Assembly (NCBI RefSeq): GCF_036345915.1
Contig: NZ_CP107785.1
Location: 2,542,001 to 2,606,000, forward strand
Direction of reading: 5' to 3'
DNA: 64,000 nt
Origin: Nocardia sp. NBC_00565
GTDB taxonomy: Bacteria > Actinomycetota > Actinomycetes > Mycobacteriales > Mycobacteriaceae
In this document: one piece after another, positions 8,363-17,449 of the stretch
Position numbering within the stretch: position 1 is the stretch's first letter
Layout: each line of letters starts with the position of its first letter
The notes under the pieces: generated by a model
Told to the model about the DNA's origin: nothing
Databases searched by the model: none
The model's input: only the letters and a program-made list of their open reading frames with translations
Translations under genes and position numbers: made by a program

Positions 8363-10708
8363 ATGAGTGAAACCGCAACAGCTACAACGAGTTTCGTCGG
8401 CATGCGGATGCCGCGCGTGGAGGATGCGCGATTGGTGACCGGGGCAGGGGAGTTCGTCGACGATGTGAGCCGACCCGGCATGGTGCATGTCTGTTTCGTG
8501 CGCAGCCCACTACCGCGAGCCCGGATCCTCGGCATCGACATAGCCGAGGCGGCCGCACTGGACGGGGTGCGGGCCGTATTCACCGCCGCGGATCTGAATC
8601 CGGAGGTTCACGAGCTGTCCTTCCCGCTCGATATGCCCGGAATGCCGCATGTGCCCCGGCCGCCGCTCGCCGAGGGCGAGGTCCGATTCGTCGGCGATCC
8701 GGTGGCGCTGGTCGTGGCCGTCGACCGATACGTCGCCGAGGACGCCGCCGAACTGGTGGTCGTCGACTATGACCCGCTGCCGCCGGTCATCGACTACCGC
8801 ACCGCCGCGGACTCCGATGAATTGGTGCACGCCGAGTGTCCCGGCAATCTGGCCGGAGCGATGAGTGGCCGTCCGGCCGCCGAGCTCGATCCGATCTTCG
8901 CTGCCGCACCACATGTGGTGCGGCAGCGGATCTTTCAGCAGGCCTACGCCCCGGTGCCGATGGAGACCCGCGGCCTGATCGCGGACTGGTCGGCGCCGAC
9001 CGGGGAGATGACCATCTGGGCCGCCACCCAGTCCGCACACGGACTGCGCGGATTCTGCGCACGGCTACTCGGGATTCCGGAGCACCGGGTGCGCGTCGTC
9101 GCCCGCGATACCGGTGGGGGGTTCGGGCAGAAGGTGGTGGCGCAGCGCGAGGACATCTGCGTCATGCTCGCGGCGCGCAAACTCCGCACCGCGCTGAAAT
9201 GGATCGAGGATCGGCAGGAACATCTGCTCTCGGCGGGGATGGCGCGGCACGAGTACGGCGATGCCCGGATGGCCTTCGACGCCGATGGGCACATCCTGGC
9301 CGCCGCGATCGATCACGTGCAGAATGTCGGCGCCTATCCGATACCCTCGCCGATCACGGCGGGAGTCGTTGTGGGGCTGTTGTTTCCGGGCCCGTACCGG
9401 GTACCCGCCGCGACATTCGATGCGAAGTTCGTCTATACCAACACCGTCGGCCGGGTGGCCTATCGCGGGCCGTGGCAGTTCGAATCGGTGGCCCGGGAGG
9501 TGCTACTCGACACCGCGGCCCGGCGCATGGGACTCGATCCGGTCGAGCTGCGGCGGCGGAATATGTTGCGGCGCGAGGATTTACCGCTGGCGAATCCAAA
9601 TGGCATGCCCTACAGCGATGTCACACCGCGCGAAACCTTCGAGCAGGCGCTGGAGATGCTCGACTACGAATCCTTCCGCGAACAGCAGCGGCGGGCGCGC
9701 GCGCAAGGCCGCTATCTCGGGGTCGGTACCTGCACCTACTTGGAGCCGACCGCGGGCGGGACGCCGTTCCACAGCACCGAGGGCGCGACCATCCGGATCG
9801 AACCGTCCGGCAAGGTCAATGTGTACGTCGCGGGCGGATCATGTGGAAACAGCTTGGAGACCACCGTGATCCAGCTGGCCGCCGATGCCATCGGTGTCGA
9901 CGCCGCCGACGTGCACAGCGTCCAGGGTGATACGGCGGTGACGCCGTTCGGCGCGGGCACCGGCGGCAGCCGATCCGGTCCGATGACCGCGGGCGCGATC
10001 GCCGAAACCGCCGCGACACTGCGGGAGCGGATCCTGGCGATCGCGGCACACCGGCTCGGCACTGCCGTCGAGGATGTGGAGTTCAGCGCCGGTCGGGCGA
10101 CGGTGCGGGGTGTGCCCGATGTCGAGTTGTCGCTGGCCGAGATCGCCGATATCGCGTACTTCCAGGTCGACGCACTGCCGCCTGGTGTGCCACCGGGGCT
10201 GGAGGCCAGCGGACGCTACCGGGTCGGATCGATGATGATCTGGGCCAACGCCACCCACCTGTGCACCTGCGAAGTGGATATCCAGACCGGCGCGGTGCGG
10301 TTGTTGCGCTACATCGTCAGCGAGGACTGCGGACCGATGATCAACCCGAGTGTGGTGGAGGGCCAAATATATGGCGGCGCCGTTCAGGGCATCGGCGGCG
10401 CGCTGTACGAGCAGCTCGCCTATGACGAAAGCGGCAATCCGATCACTACCACGTTCATGGACTATCTGCTGCCGACGGCGACCGAGGTGCCGGTGATCGA
10501 AGTCGGTCACGTCGAGACGCCGAGCCCGGGGCCGGGCGGCTTCAAGGGTGTCGGCGAGGGCGGTGCCATCGGGTCGACCCCGGCGGTGCTCAACGCGGTC
10601 GCCGATGCGCTGGCGCCATTCGGAGTCGAGATCGGCGCGCTGCCGCTGGCGCCGGCCACCGTCGTGGCGATGGTCGAGGAAGCCAAACGGCGGGCGGCGG
10701 CGGCATGA
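8363..10708 (+). CDS. coxL: CoxL-type molybdopterin hydroxylase large subunit
   Basis: Seen: 781 residues from ATG 8363 after AGGGG; the frame is open further upstream but without a better start. It has the aldehyde-oxidase/xanthine-dehydrogenase fold: an a/b hammerhead N-terminal domain, the Mo-binding motif GGGFGQK (about residue 252), and a C-terminal GVGEGGAIGSTPAV containing the catalytic Glu. The active-site loop reads VAYRGPWQFE. True form I CO dehydrogenase has AYRCSFR with a Cys, which is absent, so this is not a classical CO oxidiser. Oxidative hydroxylation of an aromatic, aldehyde or CoA-linked substrate is more likely. First gene of coxL-M-S-G. Confidence 0.9.
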   Translation: MSETATATTSFVGMRMPRVEDARLVTGAGEFVDDVSRPGMVHVCFVRSPLPRARILGIDIAEAAALDGVRAVFTAADLNPEVHELSFPLDMPGMPHVPRPPLAEGEVRFVGDPVALVVAVDRYVAEDAAELVVVDYDPLPPVIDYRTAADSDELVHAECPGNLAGAMSGRPAAELDPIFAAAPHVVRQRIFQQAYAPVPMETRGLIADWSAPTGEMTIWAATQSAHGLRGFCARLLGIPEHRVRVVARDTGGGFGQKVVAQREDICVMLAARKLRTALKWIEDRQEHLLSAGMARHEYGDARMAFDADGHILAAAIDHVQNVGAYPIPSPITAGVVVGLLFPGPYRVPAATFDAKFVYTNTVGRVAYRGPWQFESVAREVLLDTAARRMGLDPVELRRRNMLRREDLPLANPNGMPYSDVTPRETFEQALEMLDYESFREQQRRARAQGRYLGVGTCTYLEPTAGGTPFHSTEGATIRIEPSGKVNVYVAGGSCGNSLETTVIQLAADAIGVDAADVHSVQGDTAVTPFGAGTGGSRSGPMTAGAIAETAATLRERILAIAAHRLGTAVEDVEFSAGRATVRGVPDVELSLAEIADIAYFQVDALPPGVPPGLEASGRYRVGSMMIWANATHLCTCEVDIQTGAVRLLRYIVSEDCGPMINPSVVEGQIYGGAVQGIGGALYEQLAYDESGNPITTTFMDYLLPTATEVPVIEVGHVETPSPGPGGFKGVGEGGAIGSTPAVLNAVADALAPFGVEIGALPLAPATVVAMVEEAKRRAAAA

Positions 10709-11580
10709 AGCCCGCGCCGTTCGAATACCACGCACCCGCTACCGCGGCGCAGGCGGCCGCGTTGCTCGCCGAGCTCGGGGAGGAAGCCAAGGTCATTGCC
10801 GGTGGGCAGAGCCTGATGCCGATGCTGATCCTGCGGCTCGCGGTCTTCGAGCACTTGGTCGACCTGCGCCGGGCGGGCGAGCTGCGGGGCATCGAGCAGC
10901 GCGCGGATTCAGTGTGGATCGGTGCGGGGACAACGCATGCCGCGGTCGGGCGCTCCGATGAGATCCGCCGGTCGGTGCCGCTGCTGTCCAGGGCCACGCC
11001 ACTGATCGGTCATTTCCAGATCCGCAATCGGGGCACCATCGGCGGTTCGCTCGCCCATGCCGACGCGGCGGCCGAATATCCGGCGGTCGCGTTGACGCTC
11101 GACGCACAGTTCGAGACGCTGTCACCGCGCGGGCGGCGTACCGTGCCCGCCACCGAGTTCTTCACCGGCATGTGGAGCACCGACCTGGCCGCCGATGAGC
11201 TGCTCACCGGCATCGAGTTCCCGATCCGGCGTGGTCGCTGCGGTTACGCGATCGAGGAATTCGCCAGGCGCAGTGGTGATTTCGCGGTGGCGGGGGCAGC
11301 GGTGGCGGTCGGTATCGATGCGGATTCGCGGATCGACCGGTGCGGCATCGGTCTGTTCGGGCTGGGGCCGACCGCGACGCGCGCCACCGCGACGGAGTCG
11401 GAGGTGATCGGCCACCGGGTCGACACCGTGGCGGCCCAGGACGTGGGACACAGTGCGACGGCGGGGCTGAATTCGGTTCCGGCCGATCTGCACGGTTGCG
11501 CTGATTACCGCCGACGGATCGGCGCGGCAATGGTGGCGCGCGCGTGGCGACGCGCGGTCGAGGAGGCGAGTAATGACTGA
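10705..11580 (+). CDS. coxM: CoxM-type FAD-binding subunit
   Basis: Seen: 291 residues, overlapping coxL in ATGA. It has the vanillyl-alcohol-oxidase-type FAD fold with AGGQSLMPMLILRLA (residues about 32-46) and IRNRGTIGGSLAHADAAAEYPAV (about 108-130), the two FAD-contact motifs of this family, then the CO_deh_flav_C domain. It carries electrons from the 2Fe-2S subunit to an acceptor. Gene order L-M-S differs from the M-S-L order of CO dehydrogenase operons. Confidence 0.9.
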   Translation: MKPAPFEYHAPATAAQAAALLAELGEEAKVIAGGQSLMPMLILRLAVFEHLVDLRRAGELRGIEQRADSVWIGAGTTHAAVGRSDEIRRSVPLLSRATPLIGHFQIRNRGTIGGSLAHADAAAEYPAVALTLDAQFETLSPRGRRTVPATEFFTGMWSTDLAADELLTGIEFPIRRGRCGYAIEEFARRSGDFAVAGAAVAVGIDADSRIDRCGIGLFGLGPTATRATATESEVIGHRVDTVAAQDVGHSATAGLNSVPADLHGCADYRRRIGAAMVARAWRRAVEEASND

Positions 11581-12055
11581 CGTCGATATCGAGGTGCGGG
11601 TCAACGACGTGGTGTGGCGCAATCGTGTGCCGCCACGGCTGACCTTGGCCGACTATCTGCGGGGTGTGTGCGGGCTGACCGGCACCCATCTCGGCTGTGA
11701 ACACGGTGTGTGCGGGGCCTGCACGGTGCTACTCGACGGTGCGGCGGTGCGGGCGTGCCTGATATTCGCGGTGCAGGCCGACGGTGCGCAGATCACCACC
11801 GTGGAGGGGATCGCGTCGCCGGATGGTGCGCTCTCACCGGTGCAGGCCGCGTTCCGTGATCACCACGGTCTCCAATGTGGTTTCTGCACACCGGGTTTCA
11901 TCGTGTCGGTCACCGCGTTCCTGCAGGAGAATCCCGATCCGACCGACACCGAGATCCGGGAGGGGTTGTCCGGGAACCTGTGCCGCTGCACCGGATATCA
12001 GGGAATCGTGAAAGCCGTTCGAGCGGCGGCAGATTCGATGAAGGGATCCGAATGA
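11573..12055 (+). CDS. coxS: CoxS-type double [2Fe-2S] subunit
   Basis: Seen: 160 residues. The plant-type cluster is bound by CEHGVCGACTVLLDG with a further Cys at about residue 62; the second, helical cluster domain has QCGFCTPG and NLCRCTGYQGI. All eight ligand Cys are visible. Its start overlaps coxM by 8 bases. Together with CoxL and CoxM it forms the standard three-subunit hydroxylase. Confidence 0.93.
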   Translation: MTDVDIEVRVNDVVWRNRVPPRLTLADYLRGVCGLTGTHLGCEHGVCGACTVLLDGAAVRACLIFAVQADGAQITTVEGIASPDGALSPVQAAFRDHHGLQCGFCTPGFIVSVTAFLQENPDPTDTEIREGLSGNLCRCTGYQGIVKAVRAAADSMKGSE

Positions 12056-12744
12056 AACTGGAGAATACGTTCAGTATTCCGGTGCCGGTCGAGGATGCCT
12101 GGCCGGTGCTGCTCGACCTGGAGCGGATTGCGCCCTGTGTCCCGGGCGCGACGCTCACCGGCGCGGACGGGGATGGCTATGGCGGCAAGATCAAGGTCAA
12201 GCTCGGACCGGTCGGGCTGAGCTACACCGGGAAAATCGCGATCGTGTCGCGGGACGAATCGGCGTGCGTCGCGGTGCTCGAGGGCGGCGGCCGCGAGGTG
12301 CGCGGCAACGGCACCGCGAAGGCGACCATCACCTGTCGTCTGGTCGAATCCGCGAGTGGGACCGAGGTGTTCGTCGACACCGAACTCAACATCACCGGCA
12401 AACCGGCCCAATTCGGTCGGGGCGCGCTGGCCGAAGTCGCCGGCACTCTCATCGGTCAGTTCGCCGCCAACCTGGCGGAGCTGATCACCGCGTCGGCGCC
12501 ACCCGCGTCGACCACTGGTCGAACCGACAGCACCGTTCGGTCCCTGACACCCGACCCCGTCGGTCCGCCGCCCCGCCCGCCCGCCGAGCCGATCGACCTG
12601 CTCGCCGCCGCCGGCTTCGGCGGTTCGAAACGCTACGGCCCGGTGCTCGCGGCGGTGGCACTGGTGGCGATCGTCGTGCTCGTGCGCCGTGGTCGTTCAC
12701 GCGCGTCGCAAGTCGGCGACGCGATCCATCACATCAGGAAGTGA
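12052..12744 (+). CDS. coxG: CoxG family protein with a C-terminal membrane anchor
   Basis: Seen: 230 residues from ATG 12052 (ATGA overlap with coxS). Residues 1-150 form an SRPBCC/CoxG domain (MKLENTFSIPVPVEDAW, APCVPGATLTG). A Pro/Thr-rich linker and one C-terminal hydrophobic helix (about 203-218) followed by basic residues anchor it to the inner face of the membrane. Family knowledge: CoxG tethers CO-dehydrogenase-type enzymes to the membrane and helps pass electrons to quinones. This implies that the hydroxylase works at the membrane. Confidence 0.87.
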   Translation: MKLENTFSIPVPVEDAWPVLLDLERIAPCVPGATLTGADGDGYGGKIKVKLGPVGLSYTGKIAIVSRDESACVAVLEGGGREVRGNGTAKATITCRLVESASGTEVFVDTELNITGKPAQFGRGALAEVAGTLIGQFAANLAELITASAPPASTTGRTDSTVRSLTPDPVGPPPRPPAEPIDLLAAAGFGGSKRYGPVLAAVALVAIVVLVRRGRSRASQVGDAIHHIRK

Positions 12745-12752
12745 GAAGTCAG

Positions 12753-13589
12753 ATGGCTGGAAGAGTCGAAGGAAAGGTCGCCTTTATCACGGGTGCGGCC
12801 CGCGGCCAGGGGCGTAGCCACGCGATCCGGCTGGCCGCGGAGGGCGCGAATATCATCGCCATCGACGTGTGCAAACAACTCGACGGCGTGAATATCCCGA
12901 TGTCGACGCCGGACGACTTGGCCGAAACGGTGGCTCAGGTCAAGGCGCTCGGGCGCGAGATCGTCGCCGTCGAAGGCGATGTCCGCGACCTGGCCGCCAT
13001 GCAGGCCGTGGTCGACGACGGTGTTCGGCAGTTCGGCCGCTTGGACATCGTGGTGGCCAACGCGGGCCTGGCCAGCGACGGCGACCGGATGGACGAGATG
13101 TCGGAAAAGACCTGGCGCGACATGATCGACGTCAACCTGACCGGCGTCTGGATGACCACCAGAGTGTCGATTCCGCACATCGTCGCCACCGGCGAGGGCG
13201 GGTCGATCATCTTGACCAGCTCCGTCGGCGGGCTGCGTGGAGCCCCGAACATCGGTCACTACGTCACCGCCAAACACGGCATGCTCGGCATTATGCGAAC
13301 GCTGGCAATGGAGCTGGGCGACAAGAGCATTCGCGTCAACACCATCTGCCCCACCCAGGTGGCGACACCGATGCTGCTCAACGAGGGCACCTACCGCATG
13401 TTCCGTCCAGATCTGGAGCACCCCACCGTGGACGACTTCGCGGCCGTCTCCCGGATGATGCACGTGCTGCCCACGCCATGGGTGGAGGCGGAGGACATCA
13501 GCAACGCCGTACTGTTCCTCGCCTCTGCGGAGAGCCGCTACATCACCGGCGTCGCGCTGCCGGTCGACGCCGGCTGCATGCTCAAGTGA
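12753..13589 (+). CDS. SDR family oxidoreductase, mycofactocin-coupled type
   Basis: Seen: 278 residues. Cofactor motif TGAARGQGRSHA, NAG at about 103, catalytic Ser in ILTSSVGG, and YVTAKHG with the Tyr/Lys pair. The insert after the second strand (DVCKQLDGVNIPMSTPDDL) is typical of the carveol-dehydrogenase-like SDR class whose NAD is not exchanged and which depends on mycofactocin. It starts 8 bases after coxG, so it is co-transcribed with the hydroxylase. Likely role: oxidising an alcohol intermediate of the same pathway. No mycofactocin maturation genes are in the window. Confidence 0.85.
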   Translation: MAGRVEGKVAFITGAARGQGRSHAIRLAAEGANIIAIDVCKQLDGVNIPMSTPDDLAETVAQVKALGREIVAVEGDVRDLAAMQAVVDDGVRQFGRLDIVVANAGLASDGDRMDEMSEKTWRDMIDVNLTGVWMTTRVSIPHIVATGEGGSIILTSSVGGLRGAPNIGHYVTAKHGMLGIMRTLAMELGDKSIRVNTICPTQVATPMLLNEGTYRMFRPDLEHPTVDDFAAVSRMMHVLPTPWVEAEDISNAVLFLASAESRYITGVALPVDAGCMLK

Positions 13590-13628
13590 CCGAAATGCGT
13601 CTCGAATAGCCGGTGAGTTTGCCCCCCG

Positions 13629-13663
13629 ACGGTGCCCGCACGATCTGTCCGTGCGGGCACCGT
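13629..13663 (+). terminator. Hairpin terminator after the cox-SDR operon
   Basis: Seen: perfect 14-bp arms ACGGTGCCCGCACG at 13629-13642 and its complement at 13650-13663, loop of 7, followed by TCGTTTC. It stands 40 bases after the SDR stop and before the tetR promoter, insulating the two units. Confidence 0.7.
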
Positions 13664-13694
13664 TCGTTTCCGCGGAAAGTGGCGCACCGGGCGA

Positions 13695-13724
13695 GTAACC
13701 CGGTTACTATAGTAACCGTGTTAC
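13695..13724 (+). promoter_or_regulatory. tetR promoter with double palindromic operator
   Basis: Seen: GTAACCCGGTTAC (13695-13707) and GTAACCGTGTTAC (13712-13724). A good -10 hexamer, TATAGT (13708-13713), fills the 4-base gap between them. Bound repressor would cover the -10 site, which points to autoregulation. The gene starts 9 bases later. The matching pair is at 6808-6836. Confidence 0.75.
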
Positions 13725-13733
13725 TGTGCCTGA

Positions 13734-14417
13734 GTGAGGCGGACATTCGGAAGAGATGCTTCGAAGCAGATCATCGACGTCGTGCTCACGCTGTTGGAGA
13801 CCGAGGGCTACGACGCGGTTCAACTGCGCGAAGTCGCCCGGCGGGCCCGCGTGTCGCTGGCGACGGTGTACAAGCTGTTCGCCACCCGGGACGAACTGAT
13901 CCTGGCGGCGATCGAGCAGTGGATGGCGACCAACACCTACCCCGATCTGGCACGGCCCATCGAGGGCGAAACGCTGCACGACGGGCTGATCCGGGTGCTG
14001 CGTCACGTATTCGAGCCGTGGGAGCGCAGCCCCAGGATGCTCGAGGCCTTCTACCGGGCACGTTCGGGTCCGAGTGGGTCGCGGCTCGACGCGCAGGGAC
14101 TCGACGCCGTACTTCCGGTCGCCACCGAGATATTCGGCGGCGCCGATCCGACGTACATCGCCGACGTCGGGATGGTCCTCACCAATATGACCTACGCCCT
14201 CATCGGGCGATTCGTCGACAAGACGCTCGAGATCACCGATATCCTGCCCACGCTCGAACGGGTCATGCTGCGGATGACCGCCAACAACGAACCGGCCGCC
14301 CGCGCCGCGCAGAATCGCGGTGCGGTCTCGCGCGATCTACTGGCCTTCCTCACCGCGCCGTACAACCGGGATCCGGCCGTCGACAGTATCGATTCCGATC
14401 GGTCGGCGGCCGAGTAG
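13734..14417 (+). CDS. TetR family regulator of the mce/catabolic island
   Basis: Seen: 227 residues from GTG 13734. The N-terminal helix-turn-helix is at about residues 30-52 (VQLREVARRARVSLATVYKLFATRDELI). The C-terminal ligand domain carries EPWERSPRMLEAFYRA, reminiscent of the KstR branch of TetR proteins, which bind CoA thioesters of steroid breakdown. The double palindrome in its own promoter recurs only at the mce promoter in this window, so mce is the likely target. The effector is unknown; a CoA-linked intermediate is a guess from family resemblance. Confidence 0.8.
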   Translation: MRRTFGRDASKQIIDVVLTLLETEGYDAVQLREVARRARVSLATVYKLFATRDELILAAIEQWMATNTYPDLARPIEGETLHDGLIRVLRHVFEPWERSPRMLEAFYRARSGPSGSRLDAQGLDAVLPVATEIFGGADPTYIADVGMVLTNMTYALIGRFVDKTLEITDILPTLERVMLRMTANNEPAARAAQNRGAVSRDLLAFLTAPYNRDPAVDSIDSDRSAAE

Positions 14418-14655
14418 GGAATTCCCCTTTCGGCCGTCGACGGCCAAGCGGCGTGCACAGGGGGTGGTGCCGCTGACCGGATTCCCGATCATCGAAATGA
14501 CATAAACGAATCATGACCGCAGTGCTCGGCCGGGCCGGGCGCCGGATATCCGATGCCTGTCGCGCGGAACGCAGCGGGCGCTGTTCAACCGCGTCCGAAT
14601 TACGCGGTGAATATCGCTGTGCAGAATGGCCGCGCACGATCCGGAAGTTTGGAAA

Positions 14656-14991
14656 ATGGAGAGCATTATCAGCTCGAGCGTAGATTCCGCCGAACCCGAT
14701 ATCGCGGACACCGCCACCGATGCGGAAGTAACGATTCTGCTCGACGGAAAGCGGGTGTCCGCCACCGCGCGTCCCGGTGAAACCGTCCTGGAGACCGCTC
14801 GGCGGGCCGGTCTCGTTCCGCCCTTCTCGTGCGAGGAAGGCAATTGCGGGACCTGCATGGCCAGACTGACCGGCGGACGCATCGAGATGGAGGTGAACGA
14901 CGCCTTGACCGACGACGATGTGGCCGCCGGATACATCCTCACCTGTCAAGCCCTGCCCCGGACCGCCGCGATAACCGTCGAATACGAATAA
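14656..14991 (+). CDS. Plant-type [2Fe-2S] ferredoxin
   Basis: Seen: 111 residues from ATG 14656; ATG 14626 is an in-frame alternative with a poorer ribosome site. The cluster motif is SCEEGNCGTC with the fourth Cys in ILTCQA near residue 95. A 30-residue polar N-terminal extension precedes the fold. It lies 72 bases before a P450 gene and is probably its electron donor or that of an oxygenase. The 238 bases between it and tetR hold no convincing gene. Confidence 0.85.
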   Translation: MESIISSSVDSAEPDIADTATDAEVTILLDGKRVSATARPGETVLETARRAGLVPPFSCEEGNCGTCMARLTGGRIEMEVNDALTDDDVAAGYILTCQALPRTAAITVEYE

Positions 14992-15063
14992 CCGGCAGCT
15001 GGAAATCACATCAACCGATCCGACTCACACCGGTCGCTCGAAGAATTCAGGAGTATCTCCCCG

Positions 15064-16341
15064 ATGACGAATTTCGATACCGTCAACTATTTCACTGACC
15101 CGTCGCTTGTTCCCGACCCGCATCCGTATTTCGATCATCTGCGGGATAAATGCCCGGTGTCGCGCGAACCGCACTACGGCGTCTACGCCGTCACCGGATA
15201 CGAGGAGACCGCCGAGGTACTGCGCAACAGTGACGCGTTCTCGTCGTGCATCTCGGTCGGTGGTCCATTTCCGCCGCTGCCCTTCGAGGCCGACAGTGAC
15301 GATATCGGAGATCTGATCGAGCAGTACCGCACGCAGCTGCCCATGCACGAACATATGGTCACCATGGACCCGCCGCAGCACACCTACGCGCGGTCGGTGC
15401 TCAACCGCCTGCTCACTCCGGTACGGCTCAAGGAGAACGAGCAGTTCATGTGGCGGCTGGTCGACCGTCAGCTCGACGAGTTCCTCGCCAAGGGGCGCTG
15501 CGAGTTCGTGTCCGAGTACGCGAAGCCGTTCTCGCTCATGGTGATCGCCGACCTGCTCGGCGTTCCGGAGGAAGAGCACGAGGAGCTGCGCACCGTGCTC
15601 GGCGCCGACCGGCCGGGCACCAAGGTCGGTTCGCTCGACCACGAGCCGATGGCCACCAACCCGCTGGAATGGCTGGATGAGAAGTTCAGCGCCTATATCT
15701 CCGATCGTCGGTGCGAGCCCCGCGACGATGTGCTGACCGCACTGGCTTTGGCGAAGTATCCGGACGGTTCGACCCCGGAGGTGATCGATGTGGTGCGCTC
15801 GGCCACCTTCCTATTCGGGGCGGGGCAGGAGACCACCGCCAAGCTACTCGCCGCCTCGCTGCGCATCCTCGGCGACAATCCCGAACTGCAGCAGACCCTG
15901 CGGGCGGACCGCGGTCGCCTCCCGATGTTCATCGAGGAAGTGCTGCGCATGGATGCTCCGGTGAAAAGCGGCTTCCGGCTGGCGCGCAAGTCCACCACGA
16001 TCGGCGATGTCGACATCCCCGCCGGGTCCACCGTGATGGTCTGCCCGGGTGCGGCCAATCGCGATCCGCAGCGGTTCGAGAACCCGCACGAATTCCGGCT
16101 CGATCGACAGAACTTCCGCGAGCACATGGCATTCGGGCGTGGCGTGCACTCCTGCCCGGGTGGGCCGCTGGCACGAGTGGAGGGCCGGGTCTCGCTCGAG
16201 CGGATCCTGGACCGCATGCTCGACATCACGATCGACACGGCCGCGCACGGTCCGGCCGATGATCGCCGGTACACCTACGAGCCGACCTACATCCTGCGCG
16301 GTCTCACCGAACTGCATATCGAATTCAGTCCCGGGACTTGA
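15064..16341 (+). CDS. Cytochrome P450
   Basis: Seen: 425 residues, ATG after AGGAG. The I-helix oxygen-activation motif is FGAGQETTAK (about residues 257-266), ExxR is in EEVLR, and the heme loop is FGRGVHSCPGG with the thiolate Cys near residue 363. It is a soluble, class I bacterial P450, next to the ferredoxin and downstream of the TetR. The neighbourhood (mce importer, hydroxylase, mycofactocin-type SDR) suggests hydroxylation of an imported hydrophobic compound. Substrate unknown. Confidence 0.92.
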   Translation: MTNFDTVNYFTDPSLVPDPHPYFDHLRDKCPVSREPHYGVYAVTGYEETAEVLRNSDAFSSCISVGGPFPPLPFEADSDDIGDLIEQYRTQLPMHEHMVTMDPPQHTYARSVLNRLLTPVRLKENEQFMWRLVDRQLDEFLAKGRCEFVSEYAKPFSLMVIADLLGVPEEEHEELRTVLGADRPGTKVGSLDHEPMATNPLEWLDEKFSAYISDRRCEPRDDVLTALALAKYPDGSTPEVIDVVRSATFLFGAGQETTAKLLAASLRILGDNPELQQTLRADRGRLPMFIEEVLRMDAPVKSGFRLARKSTTIGDVDIPAGSTVMVCPGAANRDPQRFENPHEFRLDRQNFREHMAFGRGVHSCPGGPLARVEGRVSLERILDRMLDITIDTAAHGPADDRRYTYEPTYILRGLTELHIEFSPGT

Positions 16342-16347
16342 GATCTC

Positions 16348-16377
16348 GGGCCGCCACCGCGGTGGCGGTGGCGGCCC
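16348..16377 (+). terminator. Hairpin terminator after the P450
   Basis: Seen: arms GGGCCGCCACCGC (16348-16360) and GCGGTGGCGGCCC (16365-16377), loop GGTG, then TTCTGT. It starts 6 bases after the P450 stop. Confidence 0.75.
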
Positions 16378-16459
16378 TTCTGTGAGTACGCTGTGAGTAT
16401 CGGCGTCGGTGGGCGGGTCCCTCGCCGGGTTCTGTTGTGCGCGTGCGAGACTCGTCGCG

Positions 16460-17398
16460 ATGCTCACCTATCTGCAAGCGACGGTCATTGGTGCGGTGCA
16501 AGGGATCACCGAACTGTTCCCGGTCTCGAGTCTCGGCCATTCCGTGCTGGTCGCCGCCTGGCTCGGGCGCGGCTGGGCAGAGCTGGTCGATCAAGGCGAA
16601 TCCGACACGGACACACCGTATCTGGCGTTCGTGGTCGCGTTGCACGTGGCCACGGCGTTGGCGCTGATCGGCTACTACCGGCGCGATTGGTATGCCATCG
16701 TCACCGGTTTCGTCACCACGCTGCGGACCGGATGCCTGGAGACCGTGCCACAGCGGCTGGCGTGGCTGATCGTGATCGCCACCGTTCCGGTCAGCATCCT
16801 GGGTCCGTTGCTGCAACGTGTACTGCACGAACTGTTTTCGGCGCCGATCTACGCCAGCATCTTCCTGGCCCTCAACGGTGTCGTGTTGATCGTCGGTGAG
16901 GGATTACGTCGACGCAATGAGCCCACGCTCGCGGAATACGGGCGACGGTTCGCCCGGCAGCAGGCGCTGAGCGGTGTCCGCACCGCGGAGGCGGAGAGTC
17001 GCCGTCAATCCGACCGGCAGTTGGCCGCTCTCGGGTTCGGTGATGCCGTGCGCATCGGCTTCCTACAGGTCGGCGCCCTGCTGACCGGGTTCAGCCGGTC
17101 CGGTCTGACCATGGTCGGCGGACTGTGGCGTGGTCTCGAACACGAGAACGCCGCGAAGTTCGCCTTCCTGATCGCCACTCCGGCGATTCTGGGCGCGGGT
17201 GTGATGGATTTGCCCGAACTGGTCGGCCCGAGGACCGAGGGCATTCGCGGCCCAATCGTGGTCGGCGCCATCGTATCCGGCGTGTCGTCGTGGCTGGCGG
17301 TGCGGTTTCTGGAGCGCTACTTCCAGACCCGTACATTGCTGCCCTTCGCGGTGTATTGCCTGATCGCCGGGGTGTTCTCGATCATGCGATTCAGCTGA
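16460..17398 (+). CDS. uppP: Undecaprenyl-diphosphatase UppP/BacA
   Basis: Seen: 312 residues from ATG 16460; the upstream frame to 16409 lacks membrane character. Eight or so membrane helices. The two catalytic motifs of the family are present: QGITELFPVSSLGH (residues about 12-25) and GFSRSG (about 213-218, the PGxSRSG motif with Pro replaced by Thr). It dephosphorylates undecaprenyl diphosphate to recycle the carrier lipid of cell-wall synthesis. The central segment EYGRRFARQQALSGVRTAEAE is a longer cytoplasmic loop than in classical UppP, typical of an actinobacterial variant. Confidence 0.9.
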   Translation: MLTYLQATVIGAVQGITELFPVSSLGHSVLVAAWLGRGWAELVDQGESDTDTPYLAFVVALHVATALALIGYYRRDWYAIVTGFVTTLRTGCLETVPQRLAWLIVIATVPVSILGPLLQRVLHELFSAPIYASIFLALNGVVLIVGEGLRRRNEPTLAEYGRRFARQQALSGVRTAEAESRRQSDRQLAALGFGDAVRIGFLQVGALLTGFSRSGLTMVGGLWRGLEHENAAKFAFLIATPAILGAGVMDLPELVGPRTEGIRGPIVVGAIVSGVSSWLAVRFLERYFQTRTLLPFAVYCLIAGVFSIMRFS

Positions 17399-17404
17399 CA
17401 ACCT

Positions 17405-17431
17405 GTTCGGCCCGCCGGGAGCGGGCCGAAC
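17405..17431. terminator. Bidirectional hairpin between convergent uppP and hydrolase genes
   Basis: Seen: GTTCGGCCCGC and GCGGGCCGAAC arms of 11 bp around CGGGA, directly between the two convergent stops. Confidence 0.75.
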
Positions 17432-17449
17432 GCGGCAGGGTTCGGGCGG

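Noticed and set aside
8363..12744. Aerobic CO dehydrogenase operon
   Set aside because: The CoxL active-site Cys motif is absent, so the subunits are named by homology only and CO oxidation is not claimed.
14418..14655. Short ORF from ATG 14513 between tetR and the ferredoxin
   Set aside because: No ribosome site, no recognisable sequence, and it overlaps the ferredoxin start in another frame.
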